Source: Lachnospiraceae bacterium
Lineage (GTDB): Bacteria; Bacillota; Clostridia; Lachnospirales; Lachnospiraceae
Direction: 5' to 3'
DNA: 50,190 bases
NCBI GenBank assembly: GCA_024403515.1
Contig: JAKSRS010000015.1
Location: 1-50,190 of the forward strand
Made by a program: the position numbers and the translations under genes. Below are positions 6,868 to 15,051 of the stretch, in pieces. Within the stretch, counting starts at the first letter, position 1. Each line of letters begins with the position of its first letter. The notes beneath the pieces are model-generated. The model did not search any database. It saw only the letters and a program-made list of their open reading frames with translations, and had not been told where the DNA came from.

Positions 6868-8754
6868 ATGAGTAAGAAGCAGAAGAAAATGCTGACAAGA
6901 GTCATTATTTCGGCGATTCTTCTTATAGCATTACATTTTATCCCGGTAAACGGAGTTATAAAATCGATTCTTTATTTAATTGATTATCTGATTATCGGAT
7001 ATGATATTTTAATTAAGGCATTTAAGGGTATTAAAAACGGTCGTGTCTTTGACGAGAACTTTCTTATGGCTATAGCCACACTTGGCGTATTTGGAATGGC
7101 TATTTATGAAAAGAGTGATGACCTTGTTGAAGCAGTTGCGGTTATGCTTTTTTATCAGATAGGTGAACTTTTCCAGAGTTATGCAGTAGGAAAGAGCCGT
7201 AGAAACATAAGTGAACTCATGGATATCCGCCCTGATTATGCCAATATAGAAAAAGAAGGCAAACTTGAAAAGGTTGATCCTGATGAAGTTGAAATTGGTT
7301 CAGTTATTATTGTTCAGCCCGGTGAGAAGGTTCCGATTGATGGTATTGTAATAGAAGGTTCATCTAGCCTTAATACAAGTGCTCTGACAGGTGAAAGTCT
7401 TCCAAGAGACGTTAAGGTTGATGATGAAATAATTAGCGGTAGCATCAACATGACAGGAGTATTAAAGATTAAAACAACTAAGGACTTTGGCGAATCAACT
7501 GTTTCCAAGATTCTTGAACTCGTTGAAAATGCAAGTTCCAACAAGTCTAAATCCGAAGAGTTTATCTCAAAATTTGCAAGAGTATATACACCTGCAGTTT
7601 GCTATAGTGCACTTGCACTTGCAGTACTTCCGCCTCTTGTAAGGATATTTTTATTAGGTCAGCCTGCAGACTTTTTAGTATGGATTTACAGAGCACTTAC
7701 CTTCCTTGTAATAAGCTGTCCATGTGCACTTGTAATAAGTATTCCATTAAGCTTTTTCGCAGGTATTGGTGGTGCAAGTAAGGAAGGCGTTCTTATTAAA
7801 GGTTCAAACTACTTAGAGACTCTTTCTAAGGCCAATATCGTAGTCTTTGATAAGACCGGTACACTTACAAAGGGTGTATTTGAAGTAAGCGGAATTCATC
7901 ATAGTGAGCTTGAAGATGCCAAACTTCTTGAGTATGCTGCACACGCTGAATGTGCTTCATCACATCCTATCAGTAAGAGCATTTTATCAGCATATGGTAA
8001 GGAAGTAGACCGAAGCAGAGTAACTAATATCGAAGAAATCAGTGGTCATGGTGTAATCGCTGAAGTTGATGGTAAAAAGATTGCTGCCGGAAACTCCAAA
8101 CTTATGGAAAAACTATCTATTGAATATAATCCATGCTCTAGTGTGGGAACAATTATTCACCTTGCTATAGACGGTGTATACAGCGGTCACATCGTTATTT
8201 CAGATGTAGTTAAAACAAACTCTAAAAAGGCTATTGCTGAACTTAAAAACTGTGGCGTTAAAAAGACAGTTATGCTTACAGGAGATGCAAGCAAGGTTGC
8301 TTTAAAGGTTGCCGAGGAACTTGGGCTTGATGAAGTAAGAAGCGAACTTTTACCCGCAGACAAGGTTACAGAGGTTGAAAAACTTATATCCGAAAAGAAG
8401 GATGATGAAAAACTTGTTTTCGTTGGAGATGGAATTAATGATGCTCCTGTTTTAACAAGAGCAGATATAGGTATTGCAATGGGAGCTATGGGTTCGGATG
8501 CTGCTATTGAAGCTGCTGATGTTGTACTTATGGACGATGATCCTTTAAAGATTTCCAAAGCAATAAAGATTTCAAGGAAGTGCATTAAGATTGTTTATGA
8601 AAACATCGTTTTTGCCCTTGCAATTAAGGCCGGATGCTTACTTTTGGGAGCTTTAGGCTATGCCAATATGTGGGCAGCAATTTTTGCAGATGTAGGCGTA
8701 ATGATTATAGCTATATTAAATGCGATTCGTGCATTAAGAGTTAAGAATTTGTAA
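6868..8754 (+). CDS. Heavy-metal P1B-type ATPase (Cd/Zn/Pb type)
   Basis: A 628-residue pump with all P1B landmarks: TGES at 174-177, the transmembrane ion motif SCPCAL with C284 and C286, the phosphorylated aspartate in DKTGTLT (D328), SSHP at 364-367 and GDGINDAP at 520-527. The last helix carries FADVGVMIIAILNA, whose aspartate matches the ZntA/CadA class of divalent metal exporters. It starts directly with the membrane segments and lacks an N-terminal HMA domain, which is encoded separately just upstream. GAGGTGATT precedes the ATG. Its probable role is ATP-driven export of Cd2+, Zn2+ or Pb2+. The exact metal is not settled by sequence. A terminator follows. Confidence 0.93.
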   Translation: MSKKQKKMLTRVIISAILLIALHFIPVNGVIKSILYLIDYLIIGYDILIKAFKGIKNGRVFDENFLMAIATLGVFGMAIYEKSDDLVEAVAVMLFYQIGELFQSYAVGKSRRNISELMDIRPDYANIEKEGKLEKVDPDEVEIGSVIIVQPGEKVPIDGIVIEGSSSLNTSALTGESLPRDVKVDDEIISGSINMTGVLKIKTTKDFGESTVSKILELVENASSNKSKSEEFISKFARVYTPAVCYSALALAVLPPLVRIFLLGQPADFLVWIYRALTFLVISCPCALVISIPLSFFAGIGGASKEGVLIKGSNYLETLSKANIVVFDKTGTLTKGVFEVSGIHHSELEDAKLLEYAAHAECASSHPISKSILSAYGKEVDRSRVTNIEEISGHGVIAEVDGKKIAAGNSKLMEKLSIEYNPCSSVGTIIHLAIDGVYSGHIVISDVVKTNSKKAIAELKNCGVKKTVMLTGDASKVALKVAEELGLDEVRSELLPADKVTEVEKLISEKKDDEKLVFVGDGINDAPVLTRADIGIAMGAMGSDAAIEAADVVLMDDDPLKISKAIKISRKCIKIVYENIVFALAIKAGCLLLGALGYANMWAAIFADVGVMIIAILNAIRALRVKNL

Positions 8755-8773
8755 GTTTAATATATTATCAATT

Positions 8774-8812
8774 AAGGCTTTTTCACTATCAGGGTGAGAA
8801 AGCCTTTCTTTT
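8774..8812 (+). terminator. Intrinsic terminator after the metal ATPase
   Basis: AAGGCTTTTTCAC pairs with GTGAGAAAGCCTT across a short loop and is followed by TTCTTTT. It closes the HMA-ATPase operon. The tail is part of the recurrent TTTCTTTTGC motif. Confidence 0.85.
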
Positions 8813-8901
8813 GCCCTCAAAATAATAAGTTGCATTTTTCGAAACTTTATAATATAGTGTTGCCTTGTGAAGTTTCTATTTTAATTCACGAGAGGAAATT
8901 T

Positions 8902-9645
8902 ATGAGTAAAAAGAAGATAAGTGTTATGGTATTTGCCCTTGCTTCCATGCTTATGATTTTAAGTTTTTCAGCTTGTGCAGATACTACACCTTACATAAAA
9001 AATAACGTTGAACTTGCTGCGGAAGGCATTGTTGTAAATGTAACCGCAAAGAGTGCTTCGCAAACTCAAAGTGCTTTGGAAAAAACTTACGCATCTACAA
9101 GCGTTGAAGATATGGATATGGTCTCTGCATATGCGTATTTTTTGTATGATGCAGCAGGTGGATTTTTAGTATCGGACAGTCCCATGTGCTTTGCCCTTGC
9201 TTATGTTGATGATGACGATGTTTTGGAATTACTCATTTGCAACGGAAACGGCGAAATGGACAATATCTGGGTATATAAATATGATCCTAAAGCAAACGAT
9301 GTTAACTTAGTCGGTGGCTTTGGCGATTACGGTTCAATGGTTTATTATCCTAAGAAGAATCTTATTGAGGATAGCAGCTTCGGTCCCGGTGTCGAGTCGA
9401 TGTCATATTACTGTATTGACGATATGGACGTTATTTCGCTTGGATATCTTAAGCACGATATGGATCTTGGTACCTACTCAATTGATGATGTAGAGTGTGA
9501 TCGTAAGACCTACGAAGATACTATGGAAGGCTTCAGAGCGATAGGTGACGTTTCAATGATTAGTCTTGATTCAATGACTCGTTACTCAAGTTGCTGTAAA
9601 GACAGCGATACAATTGCAAATGCATTATTTGAATATATGGATTAA
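8902..9645 (+). CDS. Lipoprotein of unknown function
   Basis: 247 residues with a lipoprotein signal: a basic start MSKKKIS, a hydrophobic stretch, and the lipobox-like FSAC with C25. The mature part is acidic and has no family motif I recognise. I start at the ATG at 8902 because AGAGGA lies just upstream; an in-frame start at 8794 would lie inside the preceding terminator. A TATAAT at 8848-8853 is a possible -10 with no good -35. Alternating aspartate-rich and aromatic stretches (DDDDVLELLICNGNGE) suggest a beta-rich extracellular domain, perhaps ion binding. Its place beside the metal-export genes may be chance, because a terminator separates them. Confidence 0.75.
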   Translation: MSKKKISVMVFALASMLMILSFSACADTTPYIKNNVELAAEGIVVNVTAKSASQTQSALEKTYASTSVEDMDMVSAYAYFLYDAAGGFLVSDSPMCFALAYVDDDDVLELLICNGNGEMDNIWVYKYDPKANDVNLVGGFGDYGSMVYYPKKNLIEDSSFGPGVESMSYYCIDDMDVISLGYLKHDMDLGTYSIDDVECDRKTYEDTMEGFRAIGDVSMISLDSMTRYSSCCKDSDTIANALFEYMD

Positions 9646-9657
9646 TAGGAATTATTT

Positions 9658-9711
9658 ACCGACCATCAGTAGTTAGGTTCTAAAAACTAACGCCTGAGGG
9701 TCGGTGTTTTT
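9658..9711 (+). terminator. Intrinsic terminator after the lipoprotein
   Basis: ACCGACCATCAG pairs with CTGAGGGTCGGT (one mismatch), with an inner GTTAG/CTAAC pairing, and TTTTT follows. A stable stem that closes a single-gene unit. Confidence 0.85.
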
Positions 9712-9735
9712 ATGCTCAAATTTATTTATAATTAA

Positions 9736-9766
9736 TTGGCAAAAGAAAGTGTATATAAGGTATAAT
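9736..9766 (+). promoter_or_regulatory. Candidate promoter of the zinc-ribbon gene
   Basis: A perfect TATAAT at 9761-9766 lies 32 bases before the TTG start. The best -35 is TTGGCA at 9736-9741, with a long 19-base spacer. The -35 overlaps one GCAAAAGAAA motif (9739-9748). Confidence 0.45.
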
Positions 9767-9798
9767 GTATCTAGTCTATTGATTGAGAGGAAATTATA

Positions 9799-10479
9799 TT
9801 GAGTCAGATATATACAGCTAATTTTTTTATTAATCCCCCAATTTTTATTAAAGTAGTAGAGAAGGATAAAGGAATAGAACTTGATTTAGGCCTTGAGATA
9901 TCAGGTTCTTATTCATATGAGATAAGTGATGATATTGCTTTTTTCAGTAAGGGTGGTGATTTAACTAATCCCCAGAAGAAGGCTGAATTTGAAGGAAGAC
10001 TTTTACAGAGTATGCACTGCACTATGAGCATATTCTTTGGAGAAAAAATTCCTGCGGGAATAGCACACGATGACATTCCAACTCTTTTGGATGATCTTTT
10101 AGTATATGTTTTAAGCGATTTAAGAGGTGGATTCTGTAAAACAAACGGAATCTATATTAGTGATTTTTCTTTTGACTCAACAAGAATCAATAGTGAAGAT
10201 GAAGACAAATACAGATTAGCTGTACTTGAATATAATAGTTTAAACAATGTTCCGGGTGCGAATGATAATTTTGATACCGTTAGTGGAACTACTGAAAACA
10301 AAAAACTCCCACCTAAAACAAAGTTTAAGTGGGAATGTCCTTGTGGTCGATTAAATGAAACTAATTTCTGCCCCGGATGCGGAAGACCTAAAGATGCTAC
10401 ATCTGTTAGCTGGATCTGCACCTGTGGGAAAAAGAATATTACTCGTTTCTGCACAAACTGTGGAACAAGAAGAGATTAG
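9799..10479 (+). CDS. Double zinc-ribbon protein with an SPFH-like N-terminal region
   Basis: 226 residues. The C-terminus has two zinc ribbons of the same plan, CxC-N8-CxxC: cysteines 180, 182, 191, 194 and then 207, 209, 218, 221. The N-terminal 150 residues, with LDLGLEISGSYSYEISDD and a later GIYISDFSFDSTRI, resemble a trimmed version of the SPFH/band-7 domain of YdjL-like zinc-ribbon proteins. That match is by eye. The start is TTG with GAGAGG upstream; no better ATG exists. No membrane segment is visible. It ends six bases from the convergent GGDEF gene, with no terminator between them. Function unknown; a scaffold or nucleic-acid contact by the ribbons is possible. Confidence 0.72.
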   Translation: MSQIYTANFFINPPIFIKVVEKDKGIELDLGLEISGSYSYEISDDIAFFSKGGDLTNPQKKAEFEGRLLQSMHCTMSIFFGEKIPAGIAHDDIPTLLDDLLVYVLSDLRGGFCKTNGIYISDFSFDSTRINSEDEDKYRLAVLEYNSLNNVPGANDNFDTVSGTTENKKLPPKTKFKWECPCGRLNETNFCPGCGRPKDATSVSWICTCGKKNITRFCTNCGTRRD

Positions 10480-10485
10480 TTCTAT

Positions 10486-12396
10486 CTAGGCCTTTAATGA
10501 AAAATTGTCGTGATGAATACGCTTTGTTGCATACATAAGTTCATCAGCAAGTACAATGGCTTTTTCAATATCCGTATTCTTCTTTGCGGTGAATATGCTG
10601 TAACCAATACTTATAGTTAAGGGAAATTCGATGTGTTCTTTTTCTACGATCTGAGCAAGAACATCTTCGATTTCCTTAACAATTATATCCATATCAATGT
10701 CACCATCTATTATTCCGCCAACTAAGAATTCGTCACCGCCAAATCGGCAGGGGATAAATCCATCCGGAAGTTTAGTCTTTAATATGTTAGAGACTGTCTT
10801 AATGGCAAGATCACCGTTAACATGGCCGAAGCGGTCATTTATAATCTTCATATGATCAACATCAATAAGCATTATCACAGACTTTTTCTTGTCCTGGGCA
10901 GCTTCTAAAAGCTTGGGATAGATATATTTTTCGGCTCCTGTACGGTTATAGATTGAAGAGAGCTCGTCTGTAACTGATGATAAAACTAACTGCTTATTCA
11001 TTTCAGCAAGCAGTAAATTGTTGGCTACAAATTCAAGTGACTGAATCATGTGTCGTGTCCAGATGTAATGCTGGTTTTCATTTACAACATTCAGCTTACC
11101 GTTTAAAGCAGCAAAACCATATGTGCTATCTTCGGAATAAAGAGGAAGAATAACATATAAGTTAGGTAAATTATCTTTTTCAATTATCTCATTGAATATA
11201 TCTTTTCTAAGACAAGTTTTAGACGGCTGCGCAATTCCGCGTCTTAACTGGCATAACACAGTAAATTCATCATTGTAACCCTCAAGCTTAAGATTCTGCT
11301 TCTGATTTTCAAACTTAAAGAATTCAGGATCTATAAAGAGTGAAAAACTCAGTCCCTCAACTTCATGCTCATTCTGGAAAAGATATGAATAACTGCCATG
11401 AACCTCCTGAAGAGTATGAGCCTTCTTAATTGAAGTATAAAAATGCCTGAAATGAGAATCCGAATCAATAGGATCTATTCTGTCTGCATTAAAGAGGTTA
11501 CTAAGTACTCGCTTTTCGGCAAGAGCGATTGAAACCTCATCACAGCCACAGCTTTGGCCCGGAACGAATACGGTAGAAAGCTTTCCGTCTGCTGTGTCGG
11601 GTTCGCCTTTGATCATTTTGTTAAGTCGAAGCGCCGCAATTTCACCCATGTATTCCCACTCGTGGCTTACGGATGCGATAGAAGGACTGTGTGTTCTTGC
11701 AAGTCTTGTACAGTCGTAACCCGTAACTTTAACGTCTTCGGGGACAGAAAGACCAATAGTCTTTAAGTAGTTACATACAGCCATAGCCATGATATCGTTG
11801 GCTACTACAAAAACATCGGGACATGATGCGTTCTTATCAAGCCAGTCATCGATAATGTCCGGAATCATACTCTTGGACCAGTCGGCAAAATAAACTTCTT
11901 TATCAGTAATATCAATTCCGTTTTCAGAGCAGGCTGATATAAAAGCATTGAGACGTTCGATGTTTTCAGTGTGTTCTTTGGGGCCACCTATATAAACAAG
12001 TTTTTTACAATTGTGGGCTTCAATAAGATGATTGGTAAGATTATACATACCAAGATAATTATCTGTTGAAACTGTAGGAATATTATCAAGTTTATACTCT
12101 ATAGTGATAGCGGGGATATTTGTTCTGTTAATTTCACTCAGCAAATATCTGAACTCTTCGTCGTTATTAAATGAGTTGGCAAGCAAAATAACACCTGTAA
12201 ACTCAGATAAATCAGGGAGTTTAAACAGATTAACTTCAGGAATGTTTACCCTAGGAAAATCGCCACGAACAGAAAAGTTAACGAATGCGATGACATCATA
12301 GTTTTCCGCATTAAAAAGACGCGCAGCACCGGAAAGAATACTTTGCAAATATTCTCCACTCCAGCCACCACTAAAAATAGCAATTTTATCGCGCAT
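10486..12396 (-). CDS. Receptor-like (PBP type I) diguanylate cyclase
   Basis: 636 residues. Residues about 1-285 look like the effector domain of LacI/GalR regulators (KIAIFSGGWSGEYLQ at the start, later VPEDVKVTGYD) but without the DNA-binding headpiece. A middle region of about 150 residues follows, perhaps GAF-like. The C-terminus is a GGDEF domain with CRFGGDEF near residue 553. It should make cyclic di-GMP in response to a cytoplasmic ligand, probably a sugar. The RxxD inhibitory site that normally precedes GGDEF is absent, so product feedback may be missing. I start at the second ATG (12396), where AGGA lies eight bases upstream; the first ATG at 12411 lacks a ribosome site. It is divergent from the EAL-HDOD gene. 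Confidence 0.87.
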   Translation of the reverse strand: MRDKIAIFSGGWSGEYLQSILSGAARLFNAENYDVIAFVNFSVRGDFPRVNIPEVNLFKLPDLSEFTGVILLANSFNNDEEFRYLLSEINRTNIPAITIEYKLDNIPTVSTDNYLGMYNLTNHLIEAHNCKKLVYIGGPKEHTENIERLNAFISACSENGIDITDKEVYFADWSKSMIPDIIDDWLDKNASCPDVFVVANDIMAMAVCNYLKTIGLSVPEDVKVTGYDCTRLARTHSPSIASVSHEWEYMGEIAALRLNKMIKGEPDTADGKLSTVFVPGQSCGCDEVSIALAEKRVLSNLFNADRIDPIDSDSHFRHFYTSIKKAHTLQEVHGSYSYLFQNEHEVEGLSFSLFIDPEFFKFENQKQNLKLEGYNDEFTVLCQLRRGIAQPSKTCLRKDIFNEIIEKDNLPNLYVILPLYSEDSTYGFAALNGKLNVVNENQHYIWTRHMIQSLEFVANNLLLAEMNKQLVLSSVTDELSSIYNRTGAEKYIYPKLLEAAQDKKKSVIMLIDVDHMKIINDRFGHVNGDLAIKTVSNILKTKLPDGFIPCRFGGDEFLVGGIIDGDIDMDIIVKEIEDVLAQIVEKEHIEFPLTISIGYSIFTAKKNTDIEKAIVLADELMYATKRIHHDNFSLKA

Positions 12397-12494
12397 ATGA
12401 AATATCCTCATTTTTGATTCTTGTAAATTGTTAGCATAATTATAACATGATTGGATTATATTCTAAATATAAGTTTTGTATTTAAATATAGAAA

Positions 12495-12512
12495 AACTTA
12501 TTCATATAAGTT
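12495..12512. promoter_or_regulatory. Perfect short dyad between divergent c-di-GMP-related genes
   Basis: AACTTAT-TCAT-ATAAGTT is a perfect seven-base inverted repeat in the 177-base space between the GGDEF gene and the EAL-HDOD gene. It could be an operator or a small leader hairpin for the plus-strand gene. Neither is proven. Confidence 0.35.
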
Positions 12513-12573
12513 ATTATATTGTTTAGGAATAACTGCAAATTTTGACGATATTTCTGTAAAAGGAGAGTAATAT

Positions 12574-13791
12574 ATGTTTTCAACACTGCTGCCTTTATTT
12601 GACGATAAGATGGCCGTAAAAGCTTTTTCTTTATTCGCACAAAAGGGTAACTTTCTTTTGAATCCCAGTATGCTTGGTACAGGAGCCAATTCCGGCATCG
12701 GCCAGATTGATGGACTCGATGTTATTGATACCATGGGTATCGAAACATTATCATCTGATGCTGATATCTTTGTTTCAGTAAATGATATTTCAATCTTTGC
12801 TGATATTGAAGCACAGTGTAAGGCGCCTTCTTCAAGAATCGTTCTTTTGATTGATAAGGCTGTTTTACCTCAGGAAATCTTCATTGAAAGAATCAAAACG
12901 TTAAAGGCTAAAGGTTACAGATTTGCAATGAGAAAGATTTTCGTTGCTGATTTTGAAGAATATAAAGAGATCCTTAAAGTGATGGATTTTCTTCTTCTTG
13001 ATTACAAAAGAATCGATATCACCAAGGCTAAGATTTTCTTTTCAAAGCTTTATCCTAATATAAAACTTGTAGCTGTAAACGTTGATAGTCAGGAAGTGTT
13101 TGATAAACTTTGTGAAGAAGGCGGATATAGCTTATACGAAGGTGACTTTTACAGACTTCCCGTAACAAAGGGAGATAAGGAGATTTCACCTGTTAAGGCT
13201 ACATATGTTGAACTTTTAAATATCGTTAATGATCCTGACTTTGATTTAACTAAGGCTGCTGATATTATTGGTCGAGATACAGCACTTGTTGTATCACTTT
13301 TAAAGATGGTTAATCGTATGTCAGTAAATGGCGGTATTACAACTATTCGCCATGCAGCTGCAATGCTTGGTCAGAAGGAACTTAAGACCTGGATTAATAC
13401 AGCCGTTGCTAATAAGCTTTGTGAGGATAAACCTTCTGAAATTACACGTATATCCTTGATTAGAGCTAAGTTTGCTGAAAAACTTGCTCCCTTATTTGGT
13501 ATGGCAGGTCAGGCACCCGAATTATTCCTTGCAGGACTTTTTTCAGTACTTGATATCATTTTGAATAAAACAATGCAGGAAGCTCTTGAACTTGTAAAGG
13601 TATCCAATCCTATTGAAAAGGCCCTTCTTGAAGGAAGCGGAGACTTTGCAGATGTTTTAAACTTCATTAAAGCATATGAAGTTGCAGACTGGAATGAATG
13701 TTCAAGAATTATGATTGTTAAAGGTATTGATACTGATGCAGGTATTAATGCATATCTTGAAAGCCTTTCATGGTACAGAGATTTGTTCTAA
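12574..13791 (+). CDS. Degenerate EAL-HDOD signalling protein
   Basis: 405 residues with the YuxH-type layout: an EAL-like domain (about 1-205) followed by an HDOD domain (about 210-400). The EAL fold is recognisable from segments such as FIERIKTLKAKGYRFAM, FLLLDYKRIDI and YSLYEGDFYRLP. The EAL signature itself and the paired aspartates needed for phosphodiesterase activity are missing (MRK stands where DDF is expected). It is therefore probably a c-di-GMP binder or scaffold, not a hydrolase. The HDOD part has GRDTALVVSLLKMVNR and IRHAAAMLGQKELKTW. AAAGGAG precedes the ATG. Its divergent neighbour makes c-di-GMP, so the two may form a signalling pair. Confidence 0.85.
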   Translation: MFSTLLPLFDDKMAVKAFSLFAQKGNFLLNPSMLGTGANSGIGQIDGLDVIDTMGIETLSSDADIFVSVNDISIFADIEAQCKAPSSRIVLLIDKAVLPQEIFIERIKTLKAKGYRFAMRKIFVADFEEYKEILKVMDFLLLDYKRIDITKAKIFFSKLYPNIKLVAVNVDSQEVFDKLCEEGGYSLYEGDFYRLPVTKGDKEISPVKATYVELLNIVNDPDFDLTKAADIIGRDTALVVSLLKMVNRMSVNGGITTIRHAAAMLGQKELKTWINTAVANKLCEDKPSEITRISLIRAKFAEKLAPLFGMAGQAPELFLAGLFSVLDIILNKTMQEALELVKVSNPIEKALLEGSGDFADVLNFIKAYEVADWNECSRIMIVKGIDTDAGINAYLESLSWYRDLF

Positions 13792-13805
13792 GTTTTTATT
13801 TCGCA

Positions 13806-13834
13806 GAATTAAGGTCGGATATATGCCTTAATTC
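13806..13834 (+). terminator. Hairpin, weak terminator candidate
   Basis: GAATTAAGG pairs perfectly with CCTTAATTC around an 11-base loop, but only ATTTAT follows instead of a T-run. It may protect the 3' end of the EAL-HDOD mRNA or terminate weakly. Confidence 0.5.
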
Positions 13835-13920
13835 GCATTTATAGATGTGTAAGTAAATGATTAAAAATCGTATTATTCTTTTGTAAACAGTTATTACTTG
13901 TTTTTGAAAGGAGAATGGTT

Positions 13921-14160
13921 ATGCTTTCATTTTTATTATTAGTACTTACATGTGGTTGTCTTTTAAAATGCACCGGCTTTATGTTTAGACTTTTTGGAAA
14001 GCTTCTTGGTTTTGTATTTGGAGCAATCGGATACGTCATAGTTGGTGCACTTGCAATTACTGTTTTAGGCTTTGCAACTATTGTTGGACCGATCGTTATT
14101 GTAGCCGGTATTATTTCAGTAATTGCATTAATCGCAAGATTATCATCCAAAGCAGTTTAA
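13921..14160 (+). CDS. Small hydrophobic membrane protein
   Basis: 79 residues made of two hydrophobic stretches separated by a short basic-aromatic turn (KCTGFMFRLFGK), with glycine-rich packing (GKLLGFVFGAIGYVIVGALA). The second ATG of the open frame (13921) is chosen because AAAGGAGA lies six to seven bases before it; the first ATG at 13915 overlaps that site. No family recognised. It stands alone between the EAL-HDOD gene and a bidirectional terminator. It resembles small envelope-stress or pore-like peptides only in general character, so the function is open. Confidence 0.7.
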   Translation: MLSFLLLVLTCGCLLKCTGFMFRLFGKLLGFVFGAIGYVIVGALAITVLGFATIVGPIVIVAGIISVIALIARLSSKAV

Positions 14161-14176
14161 TATTTCAAACAACAAG

Positions 14177-14202
14177 AAAGGACGCTTTAAAGGCGTCCTT
14201 TT
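14177..14202. terminator. Bidirectional intrinsic terminator
   Basis: AAAGGACGC and GCGTCCTTT pair perfectly around a seven-base loop. A-rich and T-rich flanks let it serve both the small membrane protein gene (plus) and the TetR gene (minus). Confidence 0.85.
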
Positions 14203-14211
14203 ACTTTGCTT

Positions 14212-14820
14212 TTATTTAATTGTGAACTGATCAACGATATTTAAAATAGTTGTGTAAAGATGAGGTTTTAATTCCTCAATCGATACAGGCTTTTCATAAA
14301 GAATAGAAGAGAAGATGCTGCTTCCGGTAAGCTCTATAATCATATACATCATTAGTTCCGGATTAGTAACACTGGAATCAATTTCATTTAAAACTTCTTC
14401 ATCTATCTTTCTTATGATGGAATCGTCTTCGTTGTGAGCCGTTTCCATTGCGTATCTGTAAAATCCCAATCCCAGGTTTTTGGAAATAAACATAAGTAAG
14501 GACTTATTATCTGCAAGCGCATCGATTACGCAGTCTATTATAAAGATCAATTTATCTTTAACTGGAGCATTTGCTTTATCGGAAGCCATAAGCTTATCTA
14601 CTGCATTTTCAAAAAGCTTTGTGCTTCTATGATATACAAGCTTATTGTTTATATCATATTTATCTTTGAAATATAAATAGAAGGTGCCTTTTGCAACACC
14701 GGCTTCTTTCACAATATCTGATATAGAAGTATCATGAATACCTTTTGTTGTAAAAAGCTTATAAGCCGTGTTTAGTAGTGATTCTCTTTTTAGTTGTTTG
14801 TTACTTTCTGCTTTTCCCAT
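14212..14820 (-). CDS. TetR family transcriptional repressor
   Basis: 202 residues with a TetR helix-turn-helix at about residues 8-52 (SLLNTAYKLFTTKG, then ISDIVKEAGVAKGTFYLYF), followed by an all-helical ligand domain. I start at the ATG at 14820, with GGAG six bases upstream; the first ATG at 14832 overlaps that site. The gene is divergent from an MMPL exporter whose promoter carries two matching dyads, so this is very probably its repressor. The ligand would be a substrate of the exporter, perhaps a lipid or hydrophobic compound. Regulation of that operon is inference from arrangement. Confidence 0.9.
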   Translation of the reverse strand: MGKAESNKQLKRESLLNTAYKLFTTKGIHDTSISDIVKEAGVAKGTFYLYFKDKYDINNKLVYHRSTKLFENAVDKLMASDKANAPVKDKLIFIIDCVIDALADNKSLLMFISKNLGLGFYRYAMETAHNEDDSIIRKIDEEVLNEIDSSVTNPELMMYMIIELTGSSIFSSILYEKPVSIEELKPHLYTTILNIVDQFTIK

Positions 14821-14961
14821 ATTGTTCTCCATTATTTATACATGAACACTTTGTACCGTTTCTTTTGCCTAAAATACTAAAAGAAAAAGGCTCATTTAAC
14901 TTCCCCTATATCTATTAATACACGTTAATTTCTAAAAAATCAATAAACTTGAAAAAAATTA

Positions 14962-15021
14962 TTGACTAATGGTCATTTTTGGAGTAAAACGATTATGCAA
15001 ACGAAAAATGAACGTTGGTCA
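14962..15021 (+). promoter_or_regulatory. MMPL promoter with two TetR-type operators
   Basis: TTGACT (14962-14967) and TAAAAC (14985-14990) are 17 bases apart. Two related dyads flank the -10: TGACTAATGGTCA (14963-14975, over the -35) and TGAACGTTGGTCA (15009-15021, near the expected start point). Their centres are 46 bases apart. This is the layout expected for TetR repression. Confidence 0.68.
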
Positions 15022-15051
15022 TTTTTTAAATCATAGAAAGGAAGTGTACAA

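Noticed and set aside
8794..8901. N-terminal extension of the lipoprotein from an ATG at 8794
   Set aside because: That ATG is inside the terminator of the ATPase gene. The ATG at 8902 has a ribosome site and starts a proper lipoprotein signal.
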